From the NCBI GenBank assembly GCA_035048485.1, contig CM068587.1, positions 34,749,816 through 34,813,815 on the forward strand: a DNA stretch of 64,000 nt, in the 5' to 3' direction. A model generated the notes under the pieces. That model made no database searches, was not told where the DNA came from, and worked only from the letters and a program-made list of their open reading frames with translations. Origin of the DNA: Pteria penguin. Its lineage: Eukaryota > Mollusca > Bivalvia > Pterioida > Pteriidae. This document shows, piece after piece, positions 22,897-36,485 of the stretch (position 1 is the first letter of the stretch; every line of letters begins with the position of its first letter). Both the position numbers and the translations under genes were made by a program.

Positions 22897-25515
22897 GATG
22901 GAAGTTTTAATATTTCTCAGAATTTCATTTTCTCAAATATAGGATCAGTACTCTAAAACTAGGGTACCGCTAAAACTAACCTTTATATATATATAAGATA
23001 TAAGATCGAAAACGCTGGATAATGTAGTTCCTGAAAAAAATGGTGAAAGATAAAAGGGAATTTACATATAAGTAGAAAATTACGTATCATTATCATTAAA
23101 ACAAAAATTCTCCTAGACCGAAGGAGGACGTGATGCAGACATAGTTAGATCCTTTTGCCGTATCACGTGGTCATGTAACGTCGCCATTATTAAATAGGAT
23201 CAAACCATACAAAGAGCTGTATAACGAATGTCTTGTTTTCATTCGAAGCAAAAAATACCTAACATTTCCGCAATAGCGCGGGAGCATCGGTTCCCCCTTT
23301 ACGCTTATTTGACGGGATCAACAGTCGCGTAATTCATCATTTTGCCATCACTTTTTTCCCCATTAATCACACGGCTTATCAAAGTAAACTCAGAACAATT
23401 CCCGATCCCGAAATGATGTCAAGTGCATGATCTAATGTTATTTCTTGAGAACGGAGTATGCTCCCGGGTAACATTAATGCCTGTAACATTACACAAATAG
23501 CGGTAAAAAGGACAGCTTTACGAGCTAATTTCGGATTCATTATTAAATCATTGATTCGTATTGCACATGCAAACTTACTGTGGCGTAAGGGACAGAATGG
23601 TTTTTACAAACTAATAAAAAGAATACGATACCCCCTTTTTCTCTGTTTGAAAACGACTGGGGTGGTTTCGTGCGACGACATCGTGATAGAACAAAATTTC
23701 GTTTGTAGTGTTGTTTTTTCACACGTACAGAGACAGTACCAGCATTTGTGGAACTTAAAATGTTCGACCTGACCTTCCTTAGTGGCAGCTATATGGCTCG
23801 TCAGTAGTTACGTGCGAAAGTACCGTCCTGCTAATCGACATAACCAAAACTCGTACCTGGGGTCTTCCTGCTATTAGGCCGCCTCGCTATCAGATAACCC
23901 ATGGTCATGTTGCACTTTACATGGCGTAATCATGTTTGATTCACCCTTACATATTACTCTGGAAGCAGTCACTGTGGGGGCACATGGACAAGAAATGACC
24001 AGGTTAAATGCACTTGTTAGAAAAAGGATGATAATACAAGCAGAAAAAGTCAAAAGTTGCGACAAAGGCTAATCTCCGGTCATGCAAAAGTTATCACACA
24101 ATGAAATTAATTATGGAATGTACAGATGTTTAGGGATTTGGAACATTTTACCTCATTTTAATCCCATAAATGTCGCCAGTGGCCGTATATTCTTGACCAT
24201 CGCATGTGTTATACAAATAAAGTGGGCCAGTGACACATTTATTCTAATTATCTCATTCCCTTACCTGTCTAATGACATAGATAAGAACGAGAATAAATGA
24301 CTTAACCATCGTCCGGTCAGCATTGTAAATAAACTGCGACTGGTCATCATATTTCACTCTGGACAGCCGTTTATACGAGATAAACATCTGCGAAAAACTT
24401 TGAGCACCCTTCATAGACCCATAAGCTACCGAAAATTACGTCATAATGTTACATGCTTATATATCTAACGGCAATTATAACGGATCGAATCAACCAATCA
24501 CAGATATTCTTGAAACTATCCCCCGCGTGATAGGTCTAACGGAAATACAACCCGCATTGTAGTAGTCGAACGAAGACGGACGTGTAAACATGCAGCGGTG
24601 GGATGTGAATGGGATATGTCTTATACTTACGGGAGATATGATTTTGTTATTTTGTAACACATTGAGAAAATCAATGATCACTTGATGGGAAATAGGAGAA
24701 AGGATATACAGATCGTGTCATGTCGGTGAGTAAATAAGTATCATTTATGGAAAATCACGCTTTAATATTGGAAAATGGGACGAAGATAAGATCAAAGCAG
24801 GTCGAGCTATCTAATCGTGCTTCTGACGGATCGAATAAAAAAAATCTAATTGTACTTCTTATAAGGTGGGCTCATGTTTCTGTTGGACCGTTTCTCGTAT
24901 TGTACCAGGATGATTGAATAACGTACTCATTTGAGAAATTGGCGAGGTGGAATAAATAAATAAGTTTATCCCGAGGAAGTCGCTGCATTTTTAGGGTTTA
25001 CCTTTTTTCTGACTATGTAATAAGGTAACTATCAGCTTTGCACCGTGTTCACAAGAAATAGGTATAATGATTTCTATATTTATTAAATCGTTGAAAAACA
25101 AATTTAAACCTTTATTTGTAAAATTATTAATTGGGTTACAGTCAAGGGCGTGAGAGAAGCGCAAGTATATACTAGTACGATATATCACGTTACATAGGCC
25201 TTGATAGGATACACGATACTGGAAAAGCTCAAACGATATGGCAACGATACTACAATTCCTTTCTATATAAAGATTCTTAACAATTTTTATGATATACATG
25301 TATATAAATGTTTCAAACAGAATTAATTATGCCAAGAAATCTAATAAGATAATCGAAATATATCTTTTACGTTTTGTGCCTATTTGTAACCCATTTCTAG
25401 TCTTAGTTGTTAAATAAATATGTGGGACTTTTTCCTCAAAACCTATTTTTGAATACATGTACTTCATGATGCCTAAGCAATAAATTACAAAACAGATTTC
25501 TTGATTAAACAAAAG
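22897..25515. other. Proposed intron 1, no feature recognised
   Basis: AT-rich. A 104-codon frame at 23458-23772 (+) shows no motif or splice context. Confidence 0.35.
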
Positions 25516-25848
25516 TATCGTGATCCGTATCGTATCGTTGTTCAAGTATCGTGATACGTATCGTATCATTGTTCAGGTATCGTGATACCTATGGTATCGT
25601 TGTTCAGGTATCGTGATACCTATGGTATCGTTGTTCAGGTATCGTGATACCTATGGTATCGTTGTTCAGGTATCGTGATACCTATGGTATCGTTGTTCAG
25701 GTATCGTTATACGTATCGTATCATTGTTCAGGTATCGTGATACCTATGGTATCGTTGTTCAGGTATCGTTATACGTATCGTATCGTTGTTCAGGTATCGT
25801 GATACCTATGGTATCGTTGTTCAGGTATCGTTATACGTATCGTATCGG
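25516..25848. repeat. 31-bp minisatellite with two unit types and internal dyads
   Basis: About 10.7 head-to-tail units with starts every 31 bp (25516, 25547, 25578 and so on to 25826). Type A reads TATCGTGATACCTATGG then TATCGTTGTTCAGG. Type B reads TATCGTTATACGTATCG then TATC[AG]TTGTTCAGG. From 25578 the order is A A A A B A B A B, so the last part alternates. Both types carry GTATC/GATAC dyads, and type B has a perfect ATACGTAT palindrome. Confidence 0.95.
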
Positions 25849-27261
25849 AGAATCTGCATCGTCACATCTCTAAAATATACATGTATATACAGTTTCATAG
25901 AGGCTGCTCTACCCCACTTTTCAAAGTGCAGCTACGCTGTTCGTTACAGTAGTGTAACCAGAGTTAGTGGGGATTTAAGATATGGGTTAGGGGTGTGTTC
26001 TGTGATCCATCTTTCTTCGGATGACTTGTCGAACACTTGCTGAGACCTGGATAACAATGCTATCGTTAGGGCGTTACTGACTTTGTGGCCCTCTCATAAG
26101 ATCTTAGTGTGTGTATATTTAACCATTATCAGACCATAAATTTCTTTGGGATAACTTAGAAATATCGAAAAACGATGTGTTGATATTTCTAAAAACTCAT
26201 CATATCATTTTAAGCTCAGAGAGTTTGTTAGATATAGAGTGGGAAAGATGGTCATTACCTTGTATGCAGGGACTGTCTTTACCTACCTGTATATATACAA
26301 AAAGCAGTAATGTGTATTGCATATTCATTAAATGAGCTCAAATGTAACTTCTGAATACATTCTATGCTTCACTGCAGTAGTAAGTAATTTGTTAAACCCT
26401 GTCATCAATTACATATAAAGGAAGAAATATTCCGGGATCGATGTTACCTTAAATTGACACCACATGTAATCCTTCGTACATGGAATCCGATAAAAACCTT
26501 TAATTGTTATTTACTGTTTAACATTTTATCCTTGTTTTATTTTTCCCCAAATAGGAATAAACGAGCAAAACAATGACGTGTGACGAATAAATTTACAAAA
26601 CTTATCAATCAAACTCAATGTTTCGAGTTTTGAATTCTTCCGCTGCCCGTTCACCTGTAAAATCGATTAGGACCGCTGATTTAATTACCTGCCATGAACG
26701 ATTTCTATAAATCTGATACCCAACCTATCTATTATGTATCTGGTGGAGGACCTCCTAGTCGTTTAAAACCCATTACAGACACCATTTATGAACACATTTT
26801 GTGCGAGACAATTCGAGAATAAATCATCCAATACCCTTGTGATAGAGAGAAAGCGTTAGTGACATCAATTGAGAACTTTATCTCGAATTACGTCCCTTGA
26901 CGAGAATAGGTTATGTATATTATTATGTGTAAACATTCTCCGCGGGTACTAATCTACCCTAAACGACATTGGCGAACTCTAGTGGCCGAATTATCAATCT
27001 GAAGCACTATAAGACGATTGGTAAAGATACATGGACTAATTCTGATTGAATTTTCTTTAATCCCAGCTTATGATATTGACAATTTCAAGCTTTGCATATA
27101 CTTTGAATAAACTTCAGTCAGATAAATGCCATCATTGTATACCAGTTTGTCCCGAAGCGTTATGGGATTGTAGTGGTAAGAGAGGAAAACAAGAATGATT
27201 TTTAGACACAGATTAACTTTCTAGGAGTGTGGAATCTAGAGACGCTGTTTGTGTACAAGAT
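25849..27261. other. Proposed intron 1, no feature recognised
   Basis: AT-rich sequence without a supported feature. Confidence 0.35.
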
Positions 27262-27420
27262 CAGTGGTAGATTCAGGAATGTAAAAAAAAAGGGGGGTGA
27301 GAGTGTTCGAGGTTAATGAAATAATGATGAGATGTGACAATTTTTTATCTTGTATTATGATAAACAGGACGAAACAGGGACGACCCCCTACCCCCTTTGC
27401 CATCGATATATCCGTTACTG
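27262..27420. mobile_element. Diverged TIR element resembling the CAGTGGCGG family
   Basis: Begins CAGTGGTAGATTCAGG and ends ATATATCCGTTACTG, with a purine run near the left end and a C-rich run near the right end, as in the clear family members. The flanking pentamers (AAGAT and GCGAT) do not match convincingly. Confidence 0.45.
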
Positions 27421-28357
27421 GCGATAGTGTAATAGATGTCACCTTTGATTATAACAATTAGTCGTAGGTACATATGGTGAGTATTTTTTTTTTTTTGCAC
27501 AGAGACCAAAAATAAGAAGTTTTGTAAAGCTTATATCTCCATCCATGTGTAGGTCCAATTTAAAAAAAAAAAAGAAAATCATAACAGACGGAACATTCCC
27601 AGCCCATCACCTTCATACATCCCTTATACAAAAATCTGTCAACATCATCCTTATATTGACAATTAGATATAAACATGTTACAGTTTGTTCATTTTGCGCA
27701 TTATGTGCTTCGTACTGACGTACAAGATATGTATTGAACATGTAGAAATCTATGTTCGGAAATACTTTATTAATTCGTCACAACGGTATATAATTGTTGC
27801 ATAAAGCGAATTTTGATAAAAGGAAATCTGCCAGATTAGCATCATTCGAGTACACGCGTCAACGCTTGTACCACATTAGAAAGCAAGATAATTATTGACA
27901 TTCAGAACTTTGGCATTTCATCGAAGCTAGATCATCTTGCAAAACAGTCGAAATGATACATCTGCTCAAGATGTTGCATAAGGAGGGATATGTCGCACAT
28001 GTCATCATGATAAGTCGTGCATAATAATGTGACTCAGTTACAAAACCAAATTGGATGTTTCACACCTTGAAACACAGATCGCCTTCGGGATTTTACACTC
28101 TATTGTTCTCTGTGGAGGTAAATGTCGGAACAGCTGCGAAAGAAGATCATCGTTTTTGATAATATTAGGAACAGTTCGTTGGAGAGCGAAATGAAATGTG
28201 ATCTAATTAATGGTTTTAATGTACGCTGTAAATTAATTTGTGTATTATTCGTGTCGCATTATCGATATTTGATTAACTCGAACAGGTATATTAGACCGAG
28301 AATTGACTTCATAATACAGAGTTATCTATCCTTGGAGTAGGTATCAGGTAGAGTAAC

Positions 28358-28493
28358 CAGCGGTGGATTTAGAGGTGAGGGCCCGGCCACATACTGACAA
28401 AGTAAAAACCTAGATTTGGCACAAAAATGGTTGAGTAGTTTGGCTAATACACATGTGCCCCTCCCTTTTTCGGAAATCCTGGATCCGCCACTG
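28358..28493 (+). mobile_element. Short TIR element, CAGTGGCGG family, copy 2
   Basis: A 136-bp element starts CAGCGGTGGATTTAGAGG and ends CTGGATCCGCCACTG. It is flanked by a perfect 5-bp duplication, GTAAC (28353-28357 and 28494-28498). The core CACAAAAATGGTTGAGTAG is shared with the other copies. Confidence 0.87.
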
Positions 28494-29266
28494 GTAACTG
28501 TGACGTAAACCAAATCTATGGCAACCGATGTTCCAACAGGAAACGCGAATTGTTTGGCTTAACAATTGATATGACGTCAGATATCTGCACAAATGGGAAA
28601 TAACTCTGTATTACTAAATTCAGGAATCAAAGTTTTGTTTCCAACACATTTGAGAAAAAAAAAAGACACAGGCGAGTTTTATTTTCTCCAAACAGAAATT
28701 AGATAGAATCTCAAAGAGAATGTATGAAAAGCACGACTTTCTTGTAAAACCAAGTCGGCAGTGTAGTTAGACTTGAGAAATACATTTTGATATTCTTATT
28801 ATTAATTACTATTAATCTTATTATTCTTATCTTAACTTCTATTATTTTCATGAATAGACATACTAAATATACATAGCACTATTGTAGTAAACGGACATGT
28901 ATATATAATAGATTATATTATGACCGATTATACAGATGATTTGTACTTTCATTCTCGTTTTGCAAGTTGTTTGGCAAAGCAAACTGTTCAGCATTATACT
29001 TACGTTCAAGTCGTTGCCCAATTTTAATGATAGGACTACAATTCCTTGCCTTGCGTAAACATGAAATTTTGTTAAACGGAATGACCGTCACGATTCTTTA
29101 CATTACGGCACCAAATGGAGTAAACATAAAATATACATAAACATACAGCAAACGATCGGTAATATAAAATTTAGCATCCCCCCTCCCGATCTGTCTTCTG
29201 AAGTCTCTACTCACATTTTTCCCCAGCTTGTGTCAAATTTGCCGGTTTGTTTAATTGTAGTCTGAA

Positions 29267-29321
29267 TCATCCACACGTTTGCATAATTGCATCTTGTTGG
29301 CAAAATCAAACGTGTGGATGA
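29267..29321. repeat. Perfect 15-bp hairpin
   Basis: TCATCCACACGTTTG (29267-29281) and its exact reverse complement CAAACGTGTGGATGA (29307-29321) flank a 25-base loop. A perfect stem of this length with mixed composition is not expected from AT-richness alone. Confidence 0.85.
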
Positions 29322-30761
29322 CTAAGATTATATTTATTGAACAAAGCCCAAAATAGGGCCACGACTTGCAGCTACCTTATACTACGTTTAAATTACAAAA
29401 ATCTCTTTATGATCATGTGTGATGTGTTCTGTATGCAGATTGAAGTTTGAATCCCGCGAAAGCACATTTTGTCACGAAGAGCATCTGGAAATATTGGCGC
29501 CAAATGTAAAACCTTGTCTATCACGTATAACCTCTTATGCTTCTGCATAGGAAACAAGTAGATTCAACTCTATTTTACGGTTCAAATTAGTTTATTTCTA
29601 AGCATTTACGAGAGCATTTAGTCCGAATTTGCTGGAGGTCTGTCATTTATACGATCTTCTTTTCCTGTTATCACGAGAATATGTCGTAGCTTAGTACGAT
29701 GGTCATTAGTTGATGATGGCGAATGTTCTCGGATCTCGATCCCGATGTATCACAGCGATTGAGGATAAAATGGATGTTAGCAATCAGGTTGAACAGCTCA
29801 GACTTTTGTCCTTTGTGCTACATAATAGTATGGCTTGAAAGTAATGTCGCTCAAGGGGTCTGATTTATTGCCACACAATTTGGTGTTGTGAGCTTTATAG
29901 TGTATTTATTCATGGCTAGATTGCTTGGGATTGTATTTAATGTAATAGTTTATTGGCGTGGTATTTTTTTCTGCGCATGCGTGATCCAAGATGTTCTTGT
30001 CCAAATAAGCAACCTTGACATTTTACTCATTATTTTGAAAATTCGGTTTTCCTCAAGTTGAAAAATGGTATATCTGCTTCAATTATGATATTTTGTTATA
30101 AAGAATGCACGAATATGTTCAGTTTATAGAAATCCAGAATACTTCATTACAGTATAAAGTAATGTAGATATAGATAAATGTCAATGCGCATTATAAAATC
30201 GATCTACTAAAATTTATGTGCGACATGAAAAACCTGATCAGGAAATTCGTCATATTCAATCTTGAACAGTACTTGACATTATAAATTTCTATCTAAAATT
30301 GTTGCCCGATCTTTCTTATCATTGAAACGATACACTAACAACCTCTTCAGTCTAATAAAATCTAATCGAACACTTGTTGTTTCGACTTGTTCGAGTGCTG
30401 CACAAATAGATAATATTGATAAGCGTGTTCAACAGGTGGTGTCCTACATGTCGTTCAAGAATGTATGTTCAACAGCTTGCGAATGTGTCAGCATAAATAG
30501 TTCCTGAGTCATGTGTACAAGAAAACTTTTATATTCTTACATTCATTTTGCTTGGTTATCAATTTTTCTATAATCAATGCCTACTTTATAAGTAGATAAA
30601 GGAGCTTTGATAATTTATGAAAAAGACGCTGGGTTCGATTTTTGTTTTAATGTGAATGGATCGAACAATCGTTGAAGGACTCTTTATAACAAAAGCGTAA
30701 GTGACCTGTAGCACTCTGTGGACAGAGTGGTCAAAACAGCGACTGTTTGTGCTCCAACAAA
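29322..30761. other. Proposed intron 1, no feature recognised
   Basis: AT-rich, no supported gene. Confidence 0.35.
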
Positions 30762-30766
30762 TTGTG

Positions 30767-30986
30767 CTTAGAGGGGGATGTTGCAAGGAATACAGACCCC
30801 TCCCCCTTTGGTCGGATAATTTTACCAAAAAAGGGTAATTTTCGACCATTGTTAGGACTGCAAACAGCCCCCTTCTACACCCCCCCCCCCCCCCACACAC
30901 ACACACACTTTCCACCGAATAGTGCAAAACATTAGTGATGGGAGGCTGCAATCCCCCTTTCTCAAAAATTTCTAGATCTGTTTATG
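30767..30986 (-). mobile_element. Short TIR element, CATAGGCGGATC subfamily, copy 2
   Basis: Minus-oriented. The right end reads CTAGATCTGTTTATG, the complement of the subfamily start, and the interior matches copy 1 (AAAACATTAGTGATGGGAGG, GGTCGGATAATTTTACC). It is flanked by a perfect 5-bp duplication, TTGTG (30762-30766 and 30987-30991). It contains a C run of about 16 and an (AC)n run, so the interior has expanded since insertion. Confidence 0.8.
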
Positions 30987-30991
30987 TTGTG

Positions 30992-33345
30992 CCGCCATAA
31001 ATGCCTGCAAATCGCTGAAATACAAGCTAAAATCCATATTCAAACAATTGTCAACGATAATAATGTGTATATTTCATTCCATTCTACTCTGACAATACAA
31101 CACTTTTCTGTATATCTACATAATCATTTGTCATAAAATTTATCTTTAAATAATGCATCTTTCGTCAATTGACATTTTATCTCTTTTACAATAAACTTTG
31201 GCATAACATTTCAGGTGTCGACTTTACTTCGATATACATAAAATATTTTTATTTCTTTTGCAATTAGCTCCCTCATAATATTTCGTGTACTACTGCTCTA
31301 GGGAATCAAAAATGTTTTATATGTTTCACATACCTTCGGTATGATTTTATAGTGTAAGCGTTGCGTGTTGCTACAGGCGTAAATTTATACCTAACATAAA
31401 TTATTCAATTGAAAAAAAAACATACTACTTATACATATATACAAAGTACAAATGCATATATACATCATGAAATTATTTACAAAAGGATAAAACAATTTTT
31501 CTATAATGTAAAACTATACATAACGAAGGGTTTACATCAATAGATTTCAAATGTTTAGTAACTTCAAACATTGTTCGTATGTAATGAATATATCGTCAGA
31601 AGCTTTTTGAAGAAAATCAAACACATGTTCTGTCTAAAACTGTATTCAAAACAAAAATATGGTATCATATTTGTCGGGGATTTCATATATCTTTTCAAGT
31701 TTTCTTTATCAGAACTATAGGAAATAAGAATATTCAATCGATAATTTATCGCGAAAGAAAATCGATGGAAATCTTGTAAAATTTGCGCTTATGTTCATAA
31801 GACCGTAATGTCAATACTCAAATATCTTTGTTCAAAACGAGCTAATGAAAATGTGTTATTGGTTCCACCGTTCTTTAATTCTGCCAATCTTATAGCGCTT
31901 ATCATAATAGTGAACACCGCCAAGACAAACTGTCCGATTGCGGCCATTCGAGATAGCACAATATCTTAGCCCTGTTAGAGGCCGTCATATCGCATCTCCT
32001 TACAAAGACTTCATGAAATGAAACATTTTATTGATAATTGACGGAAAACAAATCCCAGGAAAACAGATCTTGACATTACATTGATTTCCAATTTGGATAT
32101 CTGTTGCAAACATGTTGCTTTCCGAAACCGAAAATTTTCTTGTCAATGCAATGCCGTGGAGATAAAGCTACAAATTATAGGAAGGTCGTACGATACCTTC
32201 CGAACGGTGATTAGCGCGGTGCGGAATGTTACAAGATAAGCACTATGCGCGACAGAATGACAATTTCAAATTTCTTCGACAAAACTATCATCATGTAACA
32301 TTCTGTGATCTTATTAAGCGTACATCGGCTAAGAGCGTTGGTCGGAGAATTAACACTATTCGTACAATTAATTACAAGCTCGGAATTGATGCCTTGACAC
32401 AATACATATTAAGTGGATTTCATTACCCCTCCATTAAAATGCTAATCATCCGTGTTAGCCTTACAAATTAAGCATACACGTGTCGAGAGCATGAAGGGCC
32501 AAAGCAATCATTGATTTCTGAAAATCCGGTCTAGTGTATGTACTAGCCACGGGCATATGTTCTGACAATTCGTCAATCGTAATTCAATAAAAAAAAAACT
32601 TAATTCGGGATCGGCTAAATAAGCAGCGATAAGGTTGTTGACTATCAAGTTCACAGATTAAAACGTCACTATTTAGAGAACATTGATAAAACGTGGATAT
32701 AAATCTGTAGTATATATAATATGCTGTTCAAAAGCAGGCAAATACACGTGTACCCAATCCTATCATAACGGACACCTTTAATTACCAACCATCCCTATGT
32801 AGCAACCGTTATAGGTTTGCTATGATACTGATATCCCAACGTATATAGAAACTACGGCAGTTATTGTACATATTAACTGATGGTCTTAGTTCAAACAAGA
32901 ATGCCTCTCTCTCTCTCTATCCATGAAGTTGTTATCATTTCATATTTTTAGGTCTTTGTCTGGGGATACATTTTGTCATGCGTCTGAATCAGATCTCCAG
33001 GATTAAGATCCCACCTGTTTAAATAGATATTTCTTTTCATTTTCAAACGACAGGTAATGCCTAGATAAGACGTGACACTAGTGCACCAAACAACATTACA
33101 TATGTCGCGTTAGAAGTTTAAACCATTTATTAATTTTAAGTTTTTAACTTTTCGTCTCACTTATAACTCCGAAATTTCAGACACGAATTTCGATATCGTC
33201 TCTATACATTTATAAAACAGCATAAATTTTCAGTACCAATATATATGAAAAATTTCTGATTTATATCTTTAAATTAATTATAGATCTTGAATATAATTAT
33301 ATAAATATGATTAAATACTGTAGATGTTTTATTATTGCATTTCAG
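30992..33345. other. Proposed intron 1, last part, with 3' splice site
   Basis: AT-rich. It ends in a pyrimidine-rich acceptor (TTTTATTATTGCATTTCAG, AG at 33344-33345). No other exon recognised. Confidence 0.5.
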
Positions 33346-33722
33346 CACATGCAAAATGGTGTGGAATTTTGCAGTAAAGACAACTTCAATAAAATACAGT
33401 GTATACAATCACTCGTCATAGACCCGGATCCATTCGCTCTGGATTCTTTATGGGACTTATTTCCTTGCCCTCCCCCATGGAAACCGGAACTTATACTGGA
33501 CCTCCAATGGGAGACCAAACTACCCGCCGATGGACAGCGACTCATGTCTCGGGTCGCTCATCGCTGCGGCCTGGATTTGCTGTCCCTGGAATCTCTGACG
33601 TCGAAAGATAAAGGGGACTTAATCTTTAAAGACTGTGATATTAACTGCTTCCTGTTGCTTCTCACGGCGTTCATCTGTGTAGTGTTCCTTGTTGTTGCTG
33701 TGACAGCTTTTTTCATAAGAAG
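33346..33722 (+). CDS. Exon 2: ectodomain and transmembrane helix of the CxCxRCSQ membrane protein
   Basis: Codes residues 27-151 plus two bases of codon 152. The acceptor CATTTCAG and the donor AG|GTAAGT are both strong. The exported part has six cysteines (C35, C45, C67, C100, C123, C127), four tryptophans or tryptophan-proline pairs (LWDLFPCPPPW, LQWETKLP), and no N-glycosylation sequon that I could find. Residues 128-150 (FLLLLTAFICVV and on to AFFI) form one hydrophobic helix followed by arginines R151-R152, the stop-transfer pattern of a type I protein. Codon use is clearly less AT-rich than the surroundings. An open ATG at 33307 lies in the polypyrimidine tract and is intronic. I do not recognise the fold. 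Confidence 0.78.
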
Positions 33723-35411
33723 GTAAGTATTTATTTTATTGTAATAATCTCATTGACATGAGCTTAAGATATAGAATTAATACCGTTAGTTACCTCCTAC
33801 GCAGTAACATTGACATCTAAAACAGTTTAAGACACACGGTTACATCTAATTTTGAAAAGAGGAGTCTTGACAAAATTTATCTAGATAATATGTAATTCAA
33901 GCAAGCCTGTGAAAAATCTTTATTTTCTTATTGCCTGAGATCTGAGTTTTCATTTTCTCAGTCTTACCTTCATTCGAATGGAAACTATACAGAGTCATTA
34001 GAATGTAGCAAACCTTGGGGAAAAAAGAGTATTTGTAACGATTGTAATTAGTCAAAAAGCAAACATTTTTTGTTTCTGTATGGTTTTAAGAAAATTTTGA
34101 TCCATTGGCTTCTAATATTAAAATTCAAGTCCAAACTGCCCACCCCAGGATTGAATGGACATCCCCTTATAGCTTTGTTCATTAGCATTTGTCCCTTCAA
34201 TCCTCAAATGACAAAAACCGGATATTTTAACCGTACTTAGCGAAGTCGTTGTTGGGAACAAACATTACAGTTGGTCAATATTTGAAAATGTCTTCCTCAG
34301 ACTGATATTCTAATATGAGTTTAGGATTTCCTACATAATTTAAGAAAGATGATGTAATACCCATTGAATATAACATTTAAAGAAGACCTTTGTTATGTGG
34401 TCGCACGGGATCTGACTCATTAGAGAAGTGGGTTGTCCTTATTTCATCAAACTCTATCTATTGCTGCAATGCATTTTCATGTCTCCTTGCAGGGAACAGT
34501 TCTTTTTATGTTTGTAAAACATCAAGTGATTTTTAAACCGTATCAGGAAACCAGTATAAGCGTCAAATTGTATACCTGGTAAGGAGCGTTTTTCCAAAGG
34601 GCAGATGAAGATGTTTTACGCACTACACCAAATTTTTCCATACTATCTGATTTGAGTTTAAATTTCCCTCTCGACGAAAAACACACCTAACACTACCGTA
34701 CATGTGGCGCGATTCAAACCAGCAAGCTTTCTCTTACGATTCCAACTCTCAGAGTACTCTAGCGCTCTCACAGAAAACCAAACAAAAAACCCACAAAACA
34801 AATAATTATAACTCCCTCCTAATAAAATCCAACACAAAATAAAACAATACCCCCCCCCTAATAAAACGAAACACACACTCACAGAGAGAGAGAACACACA
34901 CACACGCACACACACACAAAGGAAAGCACAAAACTAAATTAAACTGAAATGGATAAAATCGTTACACTCCTCACGTCTTCATTAGAGCGTGTCCACGCCA
35001 TCATCAATATTTTCTTCTCTTAGGTATTTTACATCTTTGTAAATTCGGTCAGAAGGTACAATAATTACATATTTATAATAACGATATAACTTCAAAGCTA
35101 TAGATTTTACATCTTTTATTTCATTATCAATTCGCTGATTGATGCACTTACGTTCATTACCTTTTTCGCAACATGGGAGGCTAGATCAGAAACAATGATG
35201 TGTGAATGAGTATAGTAAAGGTGGCATGATACTTCAAAAGTTTATCAGCTGTTTTATTGTCGTTTTAGTTCTTACGAAATGGTGTAGGATGTATGTATTT
35301 CATTTGTGTAGCAATAAAATGTGATCTTTCGTTGTTTGCATGAACTATTCTTGGCCTCGAGTAGATAACCGATTTCTGTACAAAATATATAAATGTAGAA
35401 TGTGCATATTT
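33723..35411. other. Intron 2, first part
   Basis: Begins with donor GTAAGT. Contains an (AC)n/(GA)n simple-repeat patch at about 34872-34918; otherwise nothing recognised. Confidence 0.55.
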
Positions 35412-35998
35412 ATGCCCCCTTCGAAGAGGAAGCTCTAGGGTTTCTATTGCTTTGCTGCTGTCGGTCGGTAAGTCGGTCGGTTCGTCCGTAACCTGAACAG
35501 TTTCCGTTCATTATCTCCGTAATAAGTGCACAAATTGACATGAAGTTTGGCATCCAGATACATCACGAAAATACCTAGCTCAAGGTATGATTTGCTTACC
35601 ATGGAACAATTTTTGAAAGAGTTACACCCCTTCAACTTAGAAAATTTCCAATAATTCAGTTTCCGTTCATTATCTCTTCAATGAGTGCATATATTGAAAA
35701 ATATTGAAAGTGGGTTGGTTATGTGAAGTAGATGACCCCTACAGATTTTCAAGTTATAAGGTCAAAGATCACCGACCGCAATGCAGTACTTTATGCAATC
35801 CGCCAAATAGACTAACAACCCTTTGTTTAATAGTGATGATATTTCATATGTGGATTGGTTATGGGTAGTAGATGACCCCTTTTGATTCTCAGGTCAAAAG
35901 GTCAAAGGTCACCAGAGTGCATGTAGTACTTTATACAGTTGTACTGTATAGCACAAGAAGAGGGGTATATGTGCTTTACAACCATCTCTTGTTTTAGA
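35412..35998 (-). repeat. Dispersed element with internal tandem modules and AGGTCA half sites
   Basis: In minus orientation it starts near AAAACAAGAGATGGTTG and ends near GAAGGGGGCATA, with a TCGGTCGGT-type patch (plus strand 35460-35490). Two module pairs are visible. GATGACCCCT plus following sequence recurs at a spacing of about 141 bp (around 35735 and 35875). CAGTTTCCGTTCATTATCTC recurs at a spacing of about 155 bp (around 35500 and 35655). The plus strand carries three AGGTCA half sites at 35891-35911. It lies within intron 2. Confidence 0.65.
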
Positions 35999-36485
35999 TT
36001 CTCTTTATTTGAATAGGTATACAAAATATTCTATACATTTTGTATCATAATTAATTTTTGCGTACAAAAGCAACTATAACGTTGCAGTTGCAGGCATCTA
36101 CAGGGCAGACAGATTTGATCAGGAACGTGATTAAGGCTTTTGTCTGCTTGACGATATAATGCAACCCCCACCCCTCCCAAATTGCGGTCCAAATTATGGA
36201 ATTATCCTGTAGTTTTTGTGGCTGCCAGGCGAGGGGAAACAGTAAACAGAAAGTGGGGTTTCGGTCTTTATAATCTTAAAATCAGATCGTTGAAGACATT
36301 TACCACACAGCATACTTTGGTTAATGTGGGTCGATGGACTGGGAGTTGTACATGGGTTCTCTACATAATATCTAGTGCCCTTGATAATGAGACAGACAAA
36401 TTTCTTTTTTAGAGTTATATCTGTCAATGCATCTTTTATTTACTACTGCATTCATACATTTTACAAAACTCTACCTTTTTTATAG

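Noticed and set aside
33307..33345. ATG at 33307 as the start of the ectodomain exon
   Set aside because: The 39 bases between it and CACATG are a polypyrimidine tract ending CAG, so they are intronic.
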